Source: an uncultured Amylibacter sp.
Lineage (GTDB): Bacteria; Pseudomonadota; Alphaproteobacteria; Rhodobacterales; Rhodobacteraceae
Direction: 5' to 3'
Assembly (NCBI GenBank): GCA_959347425.1
Contig: OY365741.1
Location: 1,512,501 to 1,576,500 of the forward strand
Length of the DNA stretch: 64,000 bases
The notes beneath the pieces were generated by a model. It had not been told where the DNA came from. It saw only the letters and a program-made list of their open reading frames with translations, and did not search any database. This document shows positions 50,208 to 58,595 of this stretch, one piece after another (position 1 is the stretch's first letter; the number at the start of each line of letters is the position of its first letter). The position numbers and the translations under genes are program-made.

Positions 50208-51574
50208 TAACTGTATTCGCCGTAAATCCGCGATAAATCCCCATTCCACGCGCCGTGGTATTTCGCCAACAGCTCATCTGCTGGGGTCTGCCCGCTTTCC
50301 ACACTTTCGCACAACGCATCCAGAAAATGCGTTTCATCGGCAATCAAACCACCCGCACCAGCCCGCGCTCGCGCTCGCAAACCGTCCGTAGCCACCCGCA
50401 AACACTCCCGCGCGATGCGATGCAAATCCACCCCGCCAAACCGCCCAGCCAGCCCGTCAACCGAGGCCGCAACCCGCAACCCATCACGGGTTTCTTCATC
50501 CCAATCCTTGCACAAATCCCACGCCGCATCCAGCGCAGTGCCATCATAAAGCAACCCCACCCAAAACGCGGGTAAGGCACAAATCCGCCGCCATTCGCCA
50601 CCATCCGCTCCGCGCATTTCCATAAACTGCTTAATTCTCGCCTCTGGAAAAATTGTCGTTAAATGGTCGGCCCAATCGGATAACAACGGCTTTTCCCCGG
50701 GCAAGGCAGGCAACTGCCCCGCCAGAAAATCACGAAACGATTGCCCCAGAGCATCAATGTATTTCCCATCCCGATAAACGAAATACATCGGCACATCCAA
50801 CGCGTAATCCACGTACCGCTCAAACCCCATGCCGTCTTCAAACGCAAAGGGCAGCATCCCCGTGCGGGCATTATCCAAATCGCGCCAAATCCGCGAACGC
50901 CATGATTTATGCCCGTTTGTTGTGTTTTCAAAAAACGGGGAGTTAGCAAACAGAGCCGTCGCCACAGGTTGCAATGCCAGTGCGACTCGCAGTTTTTTCA
51001 CCATATCGGGTTCGCTGGCGAAATCCAGATTGACTTGGATTGTGCAGGTGCGATACATCATTTGCGTGCCGAGCGTGCCGACTCGTCCCATATAATCGGT
51101 CATCAGACGATAGCGTCCCTTTGGCATCATCGGCACATCCGCGCCAAGCCATTGCGGGGATGCGCCCAGCCCGATATAACCCGCGCCGATTTTATCGGCT
51201 ATTTCGCGTACCTGATGCAGGTGGATATTAACCTCGTCACAGGTTTCATGCAGGGTTGCCAAGGGTGCGCCCGATAATTCCAACTGCCCGCCTGGTTCCA
51301 AGCTGACATTCGCGCCGTTTTTGGTGAGCCCAATGAGGTGGGAGTCCTCATAAACAGGTTGCCAATCGAATCGTTTTTGCAAGCCTTCCAGCATGGCTTT
51401 TATGGAACACGCGCCTTTGTATGGCAGGGGTAGGAAGGTGTCCTTATGATAGCCGAATTTTTCGTGTTCTGTGCCGATGCGCCAATCTGCTGGCGGTTTG
51501 CAGCCGTCTGATAGATAGCTGATAAGGTCGGTTTTGGTTTCAATAAGGCCGCCGCCTGTTTGGGGGATGGACAT
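50204..51574 (-). CDS. gshA: Glutamate-cysteine ligase, plant/alphaproteobacterial type
   Basis: This 456-residue enzyme makes gamma-glutamylcysteine, the first step of glutathione synthesis. It belongs to the GCS2-type family shared by plants and Alphaproteobacteria. Signatures are WRIGTEHEKFGYH, NVSLEPGGQLELSGAPL, MMYRTCTIQVNLDF and NSPFFENTTNGHKSWRSRIW. The length is normal for the family. The start codon follows a GAAAGCC purine stretch. It is separated from rsmE, a common neighbour in Alphaproteobacteria, by a 580-bp repeat-rich spacer. Confidence 0.94.
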   Translation of the reverse strand: MSIPQTGGGLIETKTDLISYLSDGCKPPADWRIGTEHEKFGYHKDTFLPLPYKGACSIKAMLEGLQKRFDWQPVYEDSHLIGLTKNGANVSLEPGGQLELSGAPLATLHETCDEVNIHLHQVREIADKIGAGYIGLGASPQWLGADVPMMPKGRYRLMTDYMGRVGTLGTQMMYRTCTIQVNLDFASEPDMVKKLRVALALQPVATALFANSPFFENTTNGHKSWRSRIWRDLDNARTGMLPFAFEDGMGFERYVDYALDVPMYFVYRDGKYIDALGQSFRDFLAGQLPALPGEKPLLSDWADHLTTIFPEARIKQFMEMRGADGGEWRRICALPAFWVGLLYDGTALDAAWDLCKDWDEETRDGLRVAASVDGLAGRFGGVDLHRIARECLRVATDGLRARARAGAGGLIADETHFLDALCESVESGQTPADELLAKYHGAWNGDLSRIYGEYSY

Positions 51575-51649
51575 TGGTGGGCTTTCTGTTGTGTGTTCTT
51601 GTAAGAGAGTGTTTTACAAGAGATTGCGGGGGATTTCCAGAGAGATTGC

Positions 51650-51684
51650 AACGATTAATGATTAACGATTAACGATTAATGATT
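51650..51684 (+). repeat. Five tandem 7-bp repeats, AA(C/T)GATT
   Basis: The units AACGATT and AATGATT alternate five times without interruption. Similar seven-base arrays with other sequences occur at 63071-63119 and 63391-63425. Confidence 0.85.
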
Positions 51685-51828
51685 CTTTGCCACTTCCTGA
51701 CTGGTCGGCATTGCGTAGCAATGACGAAGACCCGCAAGGGCTAAATTAGCGATTAACGGTTAATGGCGAGAGGTGAATGGTTTTTTGCTTTCGCCCTCAC
51801 TTCGGGGCAAGCCCCTGCGTTCGGGCTT

Positions 51829-51872
51829 CCCGCCCGCCCACCCCTCTGCGAGGCTTGGGCGGACGGGTTTTT
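51829..51872 (+). terminator. GC-rich hairpin followed by five T
   Basis: An 11-of-12 bp stem (arms 51829-51840 and 51856-51867) with a 15-base loop is followed by TTTTT. It has the form of an intrinsic terminator on the plus strand, but no plus-strand gene ends here. It may instead be part of the neighbouring intergenic repeat. Confidence 0.35.
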
Positions 51873-51896
51873 ATGGCTAAAGCCTGTCTTTGTATC

Positions 51897-52123
51897 TAGG
51901 CACTGCCTAAATAAATTTAGAGCAAACCTATCACCAATTCCCAAGTATTCTTTGCAAATCATCCACTCTATCGTCTTGTTATTCCAGATAGTAAATTTAT
52001 AGAATCATTATCATCTTTTAACCAAAGGCTTTTGTGTATGGGCTTTTTCATGTTTTTATTTTGGTCGGGCAGGTTCAACTGCCCTTATGAAAAAGCTCTA
52101 TATGCACAAAAGCCACGCCCTCT
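51897..52123 (+). repeat. Dispersed intergenic repeat, copy A, with long hairpin
   Basis: This sequence is closely similar, in inverted orientation, to 63183-63376. Its right part folds into a long hairpin: GGCTTTTGTG with CACAAAAGCC, then GCTTTTTCAT with ATGAAAAAGC. A further GGGCAG/CTGCCC hairpin lies in the loop (52067-52084). Copy B has a different inner stem that still pairs. Confidence 0.85.
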
Positions 52124-52156
52124 GAAAACGAGTCGGTGCAATCATACCATTCATCA

Positions 52157-52888
52157 CTAATCACTAATCGTTAGCAAAGCCATCGCCGCCACGGCTGCCG
52201 TATCGGCGCGGAGGATTCGCGGACCTAAACCCACCCGATAAACGCTCGGGTGCGCCGATAGTATATCCTTTTCGCCAGCAGAAAACCCGCCCTCTGGTCC
52301 AATCAATATCGCCCACTTGCCACCAGCCGAATCACGGGACAACGCACCCCAACCACTCGCGGATTCACCCGCCATTCGCTCATCACAAAACAAAATCCGC
52401 CGCTCTGTATCCCAGCCCGTCAAAACTTCCGATAACCTCGCCAAATCATCCACAACGGACAGGGTCGTCCCGCCACATTGCTCTGCCGCCTCCACCACAT
52501 GCGCCATCAACCGAGCCCGTGCTATCCGTGCCGTTTGGCTATAATCCGTGGTAATCGGGCAAATCCTTGCCATCCCCATCTCTGCCGCTTTTTCCACAAT
52601 AAAATCAGTCCGAGTCTTTTTAATCGGGGCAAATAACAGCCACACATCCGCCACCCGACCCTGCGGGGCGGTTTGCACCTCACAAACCAACTCCCCATTT
52701 TTCCGCCCCAACACCGCAATCCGCGCTTGCCATTGCCCGTCCATACCATTAAATACAGACAGGCAATCGCCCGCCCCCACCCGCATCACATTACCCAAAT
52801 AATGGCTGTGAGCGGGCGACAAGGGCAAGCGCAAACCCGCCCCCATCGGGGCATCAATATAAAGACGAATTTTGGGTGAGTCTGCCAT
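52157..52888 (-). CDS. rsmE: 16S rRNA m3U1498 methyltransferase
   Basis: This 243-residue SPOUT-class methyltransferase modifies U1498 of 16S rRNA. The C-terminal knotted domain has ILIGPEGGFSAGEKDIL and LGPRILRADTAAVAAMALL, both diagnostic for RsmE. The N-terminal part resembles a PUA-like RNA-binding domain (HYLGNVMRVGAGDCLSVFNG). It is divergent from ubiA with a 30-base gap, so the promoters must overlap. Confidence 0.93.
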   Translation of the reverse strand: MADSPKIRLYIDAPMGAGLRLPLSPAHSHYLGNVMRVGAGDCLSVFNGMDGQWQARIAVLGRKNGELVCEVQTAPQGRVADVWLLFAPIKKTRTDFIVEKAAEMGMARICPITTDYSQTARIARARLMAHVVEAAEQCGGTTLSVVDDLARLSEVLTGWDTERRILFCDERMAGESASGWGALSRDSAGGKWAILIGPEGGFSAGEKDILSAHPSVYRVGLGPRILRADTAAVAAMALLTISD

Positions 52889-52918
52889 AACCCGCAGTCT
52901 AGGATAAATTGGAAAAAC

Positions 52919-53938
52919 ATGCGAGCCAAATTAAAGAAAAACACGCGAAATAGTCGGCAAAATACACAAGATGATATTCGGGTTTTTGACGCGACTGCAC
53001 AAAACTGGGTTGATCGGTTCTGCCCTGTGATTATCCGCCCTTATCTGCGTCTATCACGATTGGATCGTCCGATTGGTGCGTGGTTGCTGTTTATTCCGTG
53101 TTTATGGGGCGGTTTGGCGGCCAGTTTTACCTCCCCCAATATCGGCAAAACGGTTTGGATTATTACTGCCTGCGCCATTGGGTCAATTTTAATGCGTGGG
53201 GCGGGGTGTACTTGGAACGACATTACGGATAGGCAGTTTGATGGGCAAGTCAAACGCACCGCGACTCGCCCGCTTCCTGCTGGGCAAATCACTCCGCGAG
53301 CCGCGTTTATTTGGATGATAGCGCAAACCGCATTGGCTGGGGTGATTTTGCTTACATTTAACTGGTTTGCCGTTTTGATTGGGGTTGCGTCCTTGCTGCC
53401 CGTTTTAATATATCCCTTTGCCAAACGATGGACTTGGTGGCCGCAAGTCTTTCTGGGTGTGGCGTTTAACTGGGGCATTTTGCTGGCTTGGGCGGCGCAG
53501 GCAGGGGCTCTGCCTGTTTCTGCCTTTATTTTATACCTATCGGCGATTTTCTGGACGTTATTTTATGATACGATTTATGCGTTTCAAGATACCGAAGATG
53601 ATGCATTACTGGGCATTAAATCAACCGCACGATTATTCGGCAGTCGTGCCAAACCGATGTTGTTCGTATTTGCCCTTGCCAGCACCGCGTTGCTTGCCCT
53701 CGCGTTGTTTTTACTGCCAATCGGTGCAATCCCGCACCTCGCCCTTTACGGCGGAATCGCGGGCTTCGCCACACATTTATCATGGCAACTTTACAGATTA
53801 GACACCCACACCCCCGCCCTTTGCCTAAATTTATTCAAAAAAAACCGCACGGCGGGGCTGATAGTCGTTTTTGCCCTTTTATTATCGCTGGCTTTGCAAT
53901 ATATCGGGGGGGAGTTCGCTCGCCCCTTTACCCCATAG
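52919..53938 (+). CDS. ubiA: 4-hydroxybenzoate polyprenyltransferase
   Basis: This 339-residue inner-membrane enzyme attaches the polyprenyl chain to 4-hydroxybenzoate in ubiquinone synthesis. It has the first Asp-rich motif NDITDRQFD with the following RTATRPLPAGQ, and the second Asp-rich region YAFQDTEDDALLGIKS. The N-terminal SRLDRPIGAWLLFIPCLWGG and at least seven hydrophobic segments fit UbiA. It has a ~35-residue polar N-terminal extension before the first membrane segment. It is upstream of, and close to, an OmpA-family gene. Confidence 0.93.
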   Translation: MRAKLKKNTRNSRQNTQDDIRVFDATAQNWVDRFCPVIIRPYLRLSRLDRPIGAWLLFIPCLWGGLAASFTSPNIGKTVWIITACAIGSILMRGAGCTWNDITDRQFDGQVKRTATRPLPAGQITPRAAFIWMIAQTALAGVILLTFNWFAVLIGVASLLPVLIYPFAKRWTWWPQVFLGVAFNWGILLAWAAQAGALPVSAFILYLSAIFWTLFYDTIYAFQDTEDDALLGIKSTARLFGSRAKPMLFVFALASTALLALALFLLPIGAIPHLALYGGIAGFATHLSWQLYRLDTHTPALCLNLFKKNRTAGLIVVFALLLSLALQYIGGEFARPFTP

Positions 53939-53948
53939 GTTTGGCGCA

Positions 53949-55898
53949 ATGTATCGCTTTGTTTTTTTGCTTATTTTTTGCTGTTCGTCGGTTGTCGCCT
54001 ATTTTGGCGTGGCGCTTGGCGTGGGCTGGTTTGAGAGCCAAACCGAAGCCCAAATATCCTCGGTTCTGGTCGCCCAAAACGTTGACTGGATGGAGGTGGA
54101 GGCAGATGGCATGTCGGTAAAACTCAGCGGATTTGCCCCTGATGAAGGCTCTCACCTGCATGTGTTAGAGGCGATTAGCGGTATTATCAGCACGCGCCGC
54201 CTATCCGATACCATTGAAATTGACCGCAATAAAAGGGTTGCCCCCCCGCAATTCAGCCTTGAAATCCTGCGTAATGATGATGAGATTTCCCTGATTGGGC
54301 TGGTGCCGAAATCGGCTGGTCGGCAAGGTATTTTGGATTTGGTGGATGACCTCAGCAAAGGGCAGAAAATCGCCGATATGCTGGAAACCGCCGATTATCC
54401 TGTTAGTGAAAAGTGGAGCGTTGCTTTGACTCTGGGCGGGGAAATCCTGCGCCGTTTGCCCCGTTCCAAAATATCCGTGACGGCGGATAAAATCATTGTA
54501 TCCGCGATAGCCGATTCTCTGGAAGAAAAACGTGCGGTTACGGAGTTCTTAAACCAAGAAAAACCCCGTGGGATTATGATTGAAACCCACATAACCTCGC
54601 CCCGTGAGGTCATTGCGCCGTTTGTGTTTCGCCTGAATCTCAGCGATGGTCGGGCGCAGTTGGATATTTGTTCTGCCGATAGCGAAACTGCGCAAACCCG
54701 TATTTTGCAAGGGTTAGAAAAGTTTGATATGATAACCCCGCCCATCTGTGATGTTGGGCTGGGTGTGCCAACACCCGATTGGGCGGATGTCGTGCTATCC
54801 AGCCTTGATGCCCTGTATAATATGGGCGCGGGGGTGGTGACTATGACCGATTTTAACATAAGGTTTGTTGCGTCCAGCGATGTAGATGAAGGGCATTTTG
54901 AACGGGTTGTTGCGCGATTGCGCGATAGCTTGCCGCGTGTGTTTTCCCTAAATGCGGTTCTGCCGCCGCCTGTCGTTGTGGATGATGAAACGGGCGAATT
55001 GGATATCCCCGAATTCATCGCAACCATGAGCCCCGAAGGACAAGCCCAACTACGCGGGCGGGTTGATTCGCCTCTGGCACAAAACACCACCGATATTCTG
55101 GCGCAATCCCTGTTTGGCACGAAAAACGTCCATCAACAGGCGCGGGTGGATAATGATTTACCGCAAAACTGGTCGCGCCGTGTGATGGCCAGTTTGCTGG
55201 CTTTGGATATGCTGCACAACGGTATTGTCACTATGAACCCCAATCAAATAGAGGTCAAAGGCATGGGCAAAACCGCCACCAGTGCCGATGATGTTTTGCG
55301 GATTTTATCGGAGTATGTCAGCAACGCGAACGAATTGGTTATCAATGTTGATTACGATGAAAAACTGGTGTTAAAAGAGGTGGTGGATATTGAACCCTTG
55401 GAATGTGCCGAACAGATTGACGCGATTTTGGCAGAGAAAAAGATTATTTTTAAACCCAGTTCGGCCGAATTGGGCGAAGACGGGCTGGCTATTGCGGGGT
55501 TAATTGCCGCAGTTTTGCGTACCTGTCCTGATGTTTATTTTGAAATAGAGGGTCATACCGACAGCCAAGGGCGGGAGGAATTAAACCGCTCTATCAGTCA
55601 AAAACGCGCCGAAGCGGTTTTGTTTGCTTTGTTAAATGAGCGGATTGTGACAACGAATTTACGGGCAAAGGGCTATGGCCCCGACCGCCCGATTGCCGAT
55701 AATAAAACGGCGGTGGGGCGGGCGGCGAATCGGCGGATTGAATTTAGCCTGTTGTTGCAGGAGACTCTGAAACACGAAGAGGCAAAACTGGGGGAAGACC
55801 CCGTAATAAATGAGGATATACCAAGTGAAATACCAAGTGAAACAACTGATGAAACAACCGATGAAACACCCACACAAGCAATTCCAGAAGGAGAATAA
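53949..55898 (+). CDS. OmpA-family protein with N-terminal BON-like repeats
   Basis: This protein has 649 residues from the ATG at 53949; an in-frame start at 53871 would lie inside ubiA and is rejected. An N-terminal hydrophobic segment (FVFLLIFCCSSVVAYFGVAL) acts as signal or anchor. A long middle part follows with repeated alpha-beta blocks like BON or OmpATb-type domains (FSLEILRNDDEISLIGLVPK, then LRGRVDSPLAQNTTDI). The C-terminal OmpA domain has IIFKPSSAELGEDG, IEGHTDSQGREELNRSISQ and NRRIEF and would bind peptidoglycan. A Thr/Glu/Pro-rich tail ends the protein. It probably links inner membrane and cell wall; the precise role is unknown. Confidence 0.8.
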   Translation: MYRFVFLLIFCCSSVVAYFGVALGVGWFESQTEAQISSVLVAQNVDWMEVEADGMSVKLSGFAPDEGSHLHVLEAISGIISTRRLSDTIEIDRNKRVAPPQFSLEILRNDDEISLIGLVPKSAGRQGILDLVDDLSKGQKIADMLETADYPVSEKWSVALTLGGEILRRLPRSKISVTADKIIVSAIADSLEEKRAVTEFLNQEKPRGIMIETHITSPREVIAPFVFRLNLSDGRAQLDICSADSETAQTRILQGLEKFDMITPPICDVGLGVPTPDWADVVLSSLDALYNMGAGVVTMTDFNIRFVASSDVDEGHFERVVARLRDSLPRVFSLNAVLPPPVVVDDETGELDIPEFIATMSPEGQAQLRGRVDSPLAQNTTDILAQSLFGTKNVHQQARVDNDLPQNWSRRVMASLLALDMLHNGIVTMNPNQIEVKGMGKTATSADDVLRILSEYVSNANELVINVDYDEKLVLKEVVDIEPLECAEQIDAILAEKKIIFKPSSAELGEDGLAIAGLIAAVLRTCPDVYFEIEGHTDSQGREELNRSISQKRAEAVLFALLNERIVTTNLRAKGYGPDRPIADNKTAVGRAANRRIEFSLLLQETLKHEEAKLGEDPVINEDIPSEIPSETTDETTDETPTQAIPEGE

Positions 55899-55900
55899 TA

Positions 55901-56200
55901 ATGGATAGAAATCAATTGACCCTAGCCCTGACCATCGCCATTATGGTGGCGATGGGTTTGGGCTGGTTCTTACGCGAAATTTACGGGCGATTAAGCCAAA
56001 ATAAGGACTATAAACCGACCGAAGTGGATGCGATGCAAGAGCAACTTTATGCCTTTGAATCCGCGCAAATTCAGGCGGAACAGGATATGGAAGAGTGTCG
56101 GACTTACGCGTTGCAAATGCTGTCCGAACGCGATGCGATATCGGATGAATTGGGGCGGGTGCGCCAGCAAATGGCGGATTTGAAAAACCAAAGGTCTTAG
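55901..56200 (+). CDS. Small membrane protein with coiled coil
   Basis: This 99-residue protein starts two bases after the OmpA-family stop, with GAAGGAGAA inside that gene's last codons as ribosome site, so the pair is co-translated. It has one N-terminal membrane segment (LALTIAIMVAMGLGWFL). A cytoplasmic or periplasmic heptad-rich helix follows (EQLYAFESAQIQAEQDMEEC and onward to RVRQQMADLKNQ). I recognise no named family. It is likely a partner of the OmpA-family protein. Confidence 0.75.
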   Translation: MDRNQLTLALTIAIMVAMGLGWFLREIYGRLSQNKDYKPTEVDAMQEQLYAFESAQIQAEQDMEECRTYALQMLSERDAISDELGRVRQQMADLKNQRS

Positions 56201-56217
56201 GGTTTTTTTGGGGGGTT

Positions 56218-56670
56218 TTAATCCCAATTCTTTAGGGCGGATTCATCCGCAATCAAAGCCTCAACCCACCGCGTTCCCGTGGCAAAATGTTCCTTTTTCC
56301 AAAACGGCGCACGGGTTTTCAAATAATCCATAAGGAAGGTTGCGGCATCAAACGCCTGTTTTCTATGGGCGGCAAGCGTTGCCACCATCATAATCGGCTC
56401 GCCCACTGACAGTCGCCCATACCGATGAATGATAAGGCAGGCGGGCAAGTCCCACCGCGTTATGGCTTGGGTTTCAAGGGTTTGCAGAGTTTTCAAACAC
56501 ATCGCGTTAAAACATTCCAATTCCAACGCGATAAGCGGGTTTTCAGGGGTGTCATTGCGGACAAGCCCCGTGAAACTCGCCATAGCCCCGACAGGGGCAG
56601 GGGCTTGGCTTTGCAAAAGCCGCAGCTCCTCCCCGACATCAAACCCGTCTTTTTGCAGTTTCACCACCAT
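56218..56670 (-). CDS. moaE: Molybdopterin synthase catalytic subunit
   Basis: This 150-residue MoaE transfers sulfur from thiocarboxylated MoaD to cyclic pyranopterin to form molybdopterin. Diagnostic stretches are GAMASFTGLVR, IIHRYGRLSVGEPIMMVA, the HRKQAFDAATFLMDYLK helix and the active-site region RAPFWKKEHF with its lysines. It follows moaD by three bases and ends the pgsA-moaD-moaE operon. Confidence 0.93.
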   Translation of the reverse strand: MVVKLQKDGFDVGEELRLLQSQAPAPVGAMASFTGLVRNDTPENPLIALELECFNAMCLKTLQTLETQAITRWDLPACLIIHRYGRLSVGEPIMMVATLAAHRKQAFDAATFLMDYLKTRAPFWKKEHFATGTRWVEALIADESALKNWD

Positions 56671-56673
56671 AAT

Positions 56674-56925
56674 TTACCCCCCCGTCATGGGTGGAAAAAA
56701 CGCAACTTCATCGCCGTCATGCAGGGGATGGTCGCCCTCCACCAGTTCGCGATTTACCGCCGCCCGAATCGCCAAAGGCTCGCCAAAGGCGACTTTATAC
56801 CGCGCCCCACGCCCCGTCAAATCAGCAATCAAATCACGCACGCACACAGCATCGGTTGTTATAGTTTCACCATCCACGCCAATCCGCTCGCGCACCCACG
56901 CGAAATACAAAACCGTTAGCTTCAT
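56674..56925 (-). CDS. moaD: Molybdopterin synthase sulfur carrier subunit
   Basis: This is an 83-residue ubiquitin-like sulfur carrier. It begins MKLTVLYFAWVRERIG and ends in the functional Gly-Gly (FFPPMTGG), which is thiocarboxylated before transfer to MoaE. The start overlaps the pgsA stop by four bases. Confidence 0.92.
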   Translation of the reverse strand: MKLTVLYFAWVRERIGVDGETITTDAVCVRDLIADLTGRGARYKVAFGEPLAIRAAVNRELVEGDHPLHDGDEVAFFPPMTGG

Positions 56926-57506
56926 CGTTTGCCCTCTTGCAGAAAACCACGGGCTTTTATGAAATAATCAACCCCGCTGATAAAAGTTATTAACGCGGCA
57001 ATCGCCAGCAAAGCCCGCCCGATATAATGGGCAGGTGCGCCAAAATCCGTGACGTAATAATGGGCGAAAACACCTTCGGAAAACAAAACCACAATCGCCA
57101 GCATTTGCAGAGTGGTTTTCCATTTCGCCAGCCGAGTCACCGCCAAAAGCCGTGCCTCATCCCCCAGAAATTCGCGAAGGCCAGAGATAAAAACCTCTCG
57201 AAACACGATAACCGTTGCGGGTATCAGGATAGTAGAATCGGGTGCGGGGCTGATAGCGACAATCACCATCAGAGCCAGAATAACCATAATTTTATCGGCA
57301 ATCGGGTCCATCATCGTGCCGAGTTTAGAGGTTTGATTCCATCGCCGTGCCAAGTATCCATCGATAAAATCGGTCAGGGCGGCGGCAAGGAATAATATCA
57401 AGGCGAACCAGTCCGCCAAGGGGCGTAGCAGGTATAAAAACAGCAGTGCCATGACGGGGGCGGCGATAAGACGCAGGATGGTGAGGATGTTTGGGATGTT
57501 CCACAT
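56922..57506 (-). CDS. pgsA: CDP-diacylglycerol-glycerol-3-phosphate 3-phosphatidyltransferase
   Basis: This 194-residue inner-membrane enzyme makes phosphatidylglycerol phosphate. The CDP-alcohol phosphotransferase motif is complete: DFIDGYLARRWNQTSKLG followed by MMDPIADK. It begins MWNIPNILTILRLIAAPV, normal for PgsA, and has four or more membrane segments. In related bacteria pgsA often follows uvrC directly. Here a plus-strand cassette of about 1.9 kb lies between them, so pgsA must have its own promoter. Confidence 0.93.
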   Translation of the reverse strand: MWNIPNILTILRLIAAPVMALLFLYLLRPLADWFALILFLAAALTDFIDGYLARRWNQTSKLGTMMDPIADKIMVILALMVIVAISPAPDSTILIPATVIVFREVFISGLREFLGDEARLLAVTRLAKWKTTLQMLAIVVLFSEGVFAHYYVTDFGAPAHYIGRALLAIAALITFISGVDYFIKARGFLQEGKR

Positions 57507-57616
57507 GGGGTGGCTCCTTTATCGGGGTTTATGGGGATATAACCTGATTTGGGGGTAAAGTGCAATGTTTTGTTTTTGGGGTTTGACTTTAGGTTTATTT
57601 TCGTTAAACCTTGTCC

Positions 57617-57786
57617 TTGCAATGAATACGAAGTGGTTCCCCCTAACTTTCATAGTTAGTCGGGTCACCACTGAATACAATAACCAATCCATAGGCGGAC
57701 TCCGTCTGTGGGGTGGTGAATATGTGGAAACTTTACACTTCGTATTTGTTGCAATGACCCGACGCTGGTCGGGTTACAACTGTAAC
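57617..57786 (+). ncRNA. Candidate structured leader RNA (possible switch)
   Basis: Nested complementary arms are dense here. A closing stem pairs 57617-57635 with 57736-57754 (17 pairs and one symmetric 2x2 mismatch). Inside are CTAACT/AGTTAG (57643-57659) and TCACCAC/GTGGTGA (57665-57671 with 57713-57719). Nested in the latter is a 10-bp stem of 57689-57698 with 57702-57711. After the closing stem, ACCCGAC (57757-57763) can pair either with GTCGGGT at 57768-57774 or with an identical GTCGGGT at 57659-57665. The structure ends 20 bases before the lipoprotein start. It matches no riboswitch class I can name. Confidence 0.45.
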
Positions 57787-57805
57787 TTAAGCTGGAGTGA
57801 AACTC

Positions 57806-58135
57806 ATGAAAAATCAAATAATAAATTTTAAACCCCTTATCTTTGCAGTCATGTGTATTTTTACATTATCCGCATGTGAAACTGCTAGCACTCCGCCTGT
57901 TGATTATCCTGTAGTCGCTTCATACGATAAAACATTTCTAAAAAACCATTCAAGGCAAGCCGATGATGGCGATTATAAGGGTGTGGCGATAGCATTGGGG
58001 GCTATAATTGGCACATTTTTGGTGCTGGCTCTTATAGGGGCGGCAACGGGTGCAGGGGCAAGAAGTTCAGAGGAAACAAGGACTTGCTTTGAAATAGGTC
58101 AATTTGGGCGGGTTATGGTGCCTTGCAGGAATTAA
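57806..58135 (+). CDS. Small lipoprotein with one membrane segment
   Basis: This 109-residue protein has a lipoprotein signal (PLIFAVMCIFTLSAC, Cys24). A polar stretch is followed by a Gly/Ala-rich hydrophobic segment (GVAIALGAIIGTFLVLALIG). It ends with two cysteines in TCFEIGQFGRVMVPC. The ATG at 57806 lies eight bases behind GGAG; a GTG at 57797 is possible but would overlap the ribosome site. The family is not recognised. It is first of four plus-strand genes in the cassette between pgsA and uvrC. Confidence 0.7.
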   Translation: MKNQIINFKPLIFAVMCIFTLSACETASTPPVDYPVVASYDKTFLKNHSRQADDGDYKGVAIALGAIIGTFLVLALIGAATGAGARSSEETRTCFEIGQFGRVMVPCRN

Positions 58136-58208
58136 AACAGGTGGTTTTTGCTTGACAAAGAGTCAATTTATTGCAAAATCTAAACAAAACAAGAACAGGA
58201 GAAACATT

Positions 58209-58538
58209 ATGACACAACGAAATTTTATAATAGAGGCTGAAGTACAGCCTAACATCAGTGGCATGAAATTGGCAACGGTTATTGCATTAAAGGATCTTGG
58301 CGGACAGGGAACAATTAAAGAAATTTCTGAACGGGTTATTAAAAACGAGCCCGTAAGCGAAGAAGAGCAACAGATTCCAATGGATAACGACTCTCGCACA
58401 AAATTGAATTATTACGTGGCTTGGATACTGACTTACCTAAAACGAAAAAATGTTTTAGATAACCCAGAACGGGGCGTATGGGCTTTAACAGAAATAGGCA
58501 ATGAAATTGACAGTTTAGAGGATATAGAGTCGCTTTGA
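58209..58538 (+). CDS. Mrr N-terminal-like winged-helix protein
   Basis: This 109-residue protein resembles the N-terminal winged-helix domain of Mrr restriction enzymes (Mrr_N). LATVIALKDLGGQGTIKEIS is followed by an ISERVIKN helix, then YYVAWILTYLKRKNVLDN and ERGVWALTEIGNEI. The Mrr nuclease domain is absent. It would bind DNA, either as a regulator or as the recognition subunit for a separate nuclease. The ATG at 58209 has AGGAGAA at the right distance. An in-frame upstream start near 58104 would run into the preceding gene and has no ribosome site. Confidence 0.65.
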   Translation: MTQRNFIIEAEVQPNISGMKLATVIALKDLGGQGTIKEISERVIKNEPVSEEEQQIPMDNDSRTKLNYYVAWILTYLKRKNVLDNPERGVWALTEIGNEIDSLEDIESL

Positions 58539-58595
58539 TATAAGGCGGGTTTTTAACGGGGGGTACCCCACAACATAGATAAAGGAAATAATACA

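Larger units (their letters stand above)
51575..52156. other. Repeat-rich spacer between gshA and rsmE
   Basis: This stretch holds no gene. It contains a heptamer array (51650-51684), a CATTGC-GTA-GCAATG mini-hairpin near 51710, a large GC hairpin with T-run (51829-51872), the intergenic repeat copy A (51897-52123) and TTAGTGA heptamers running up to the rsmE stop. Confidence 0.7.

Noticed and set aside
51897..52123. Insertion sequence
   Set aside because: The repeat has no transposase and its inverted structure is internal; the spacer around it is otherwise noncoding.
57565..57831. An 88-residue plus-strand frame through the structured leader
   Set aside because: Its codons follow the inverted repeats, it runs past the lipoprotein start and it has no ribosome site.
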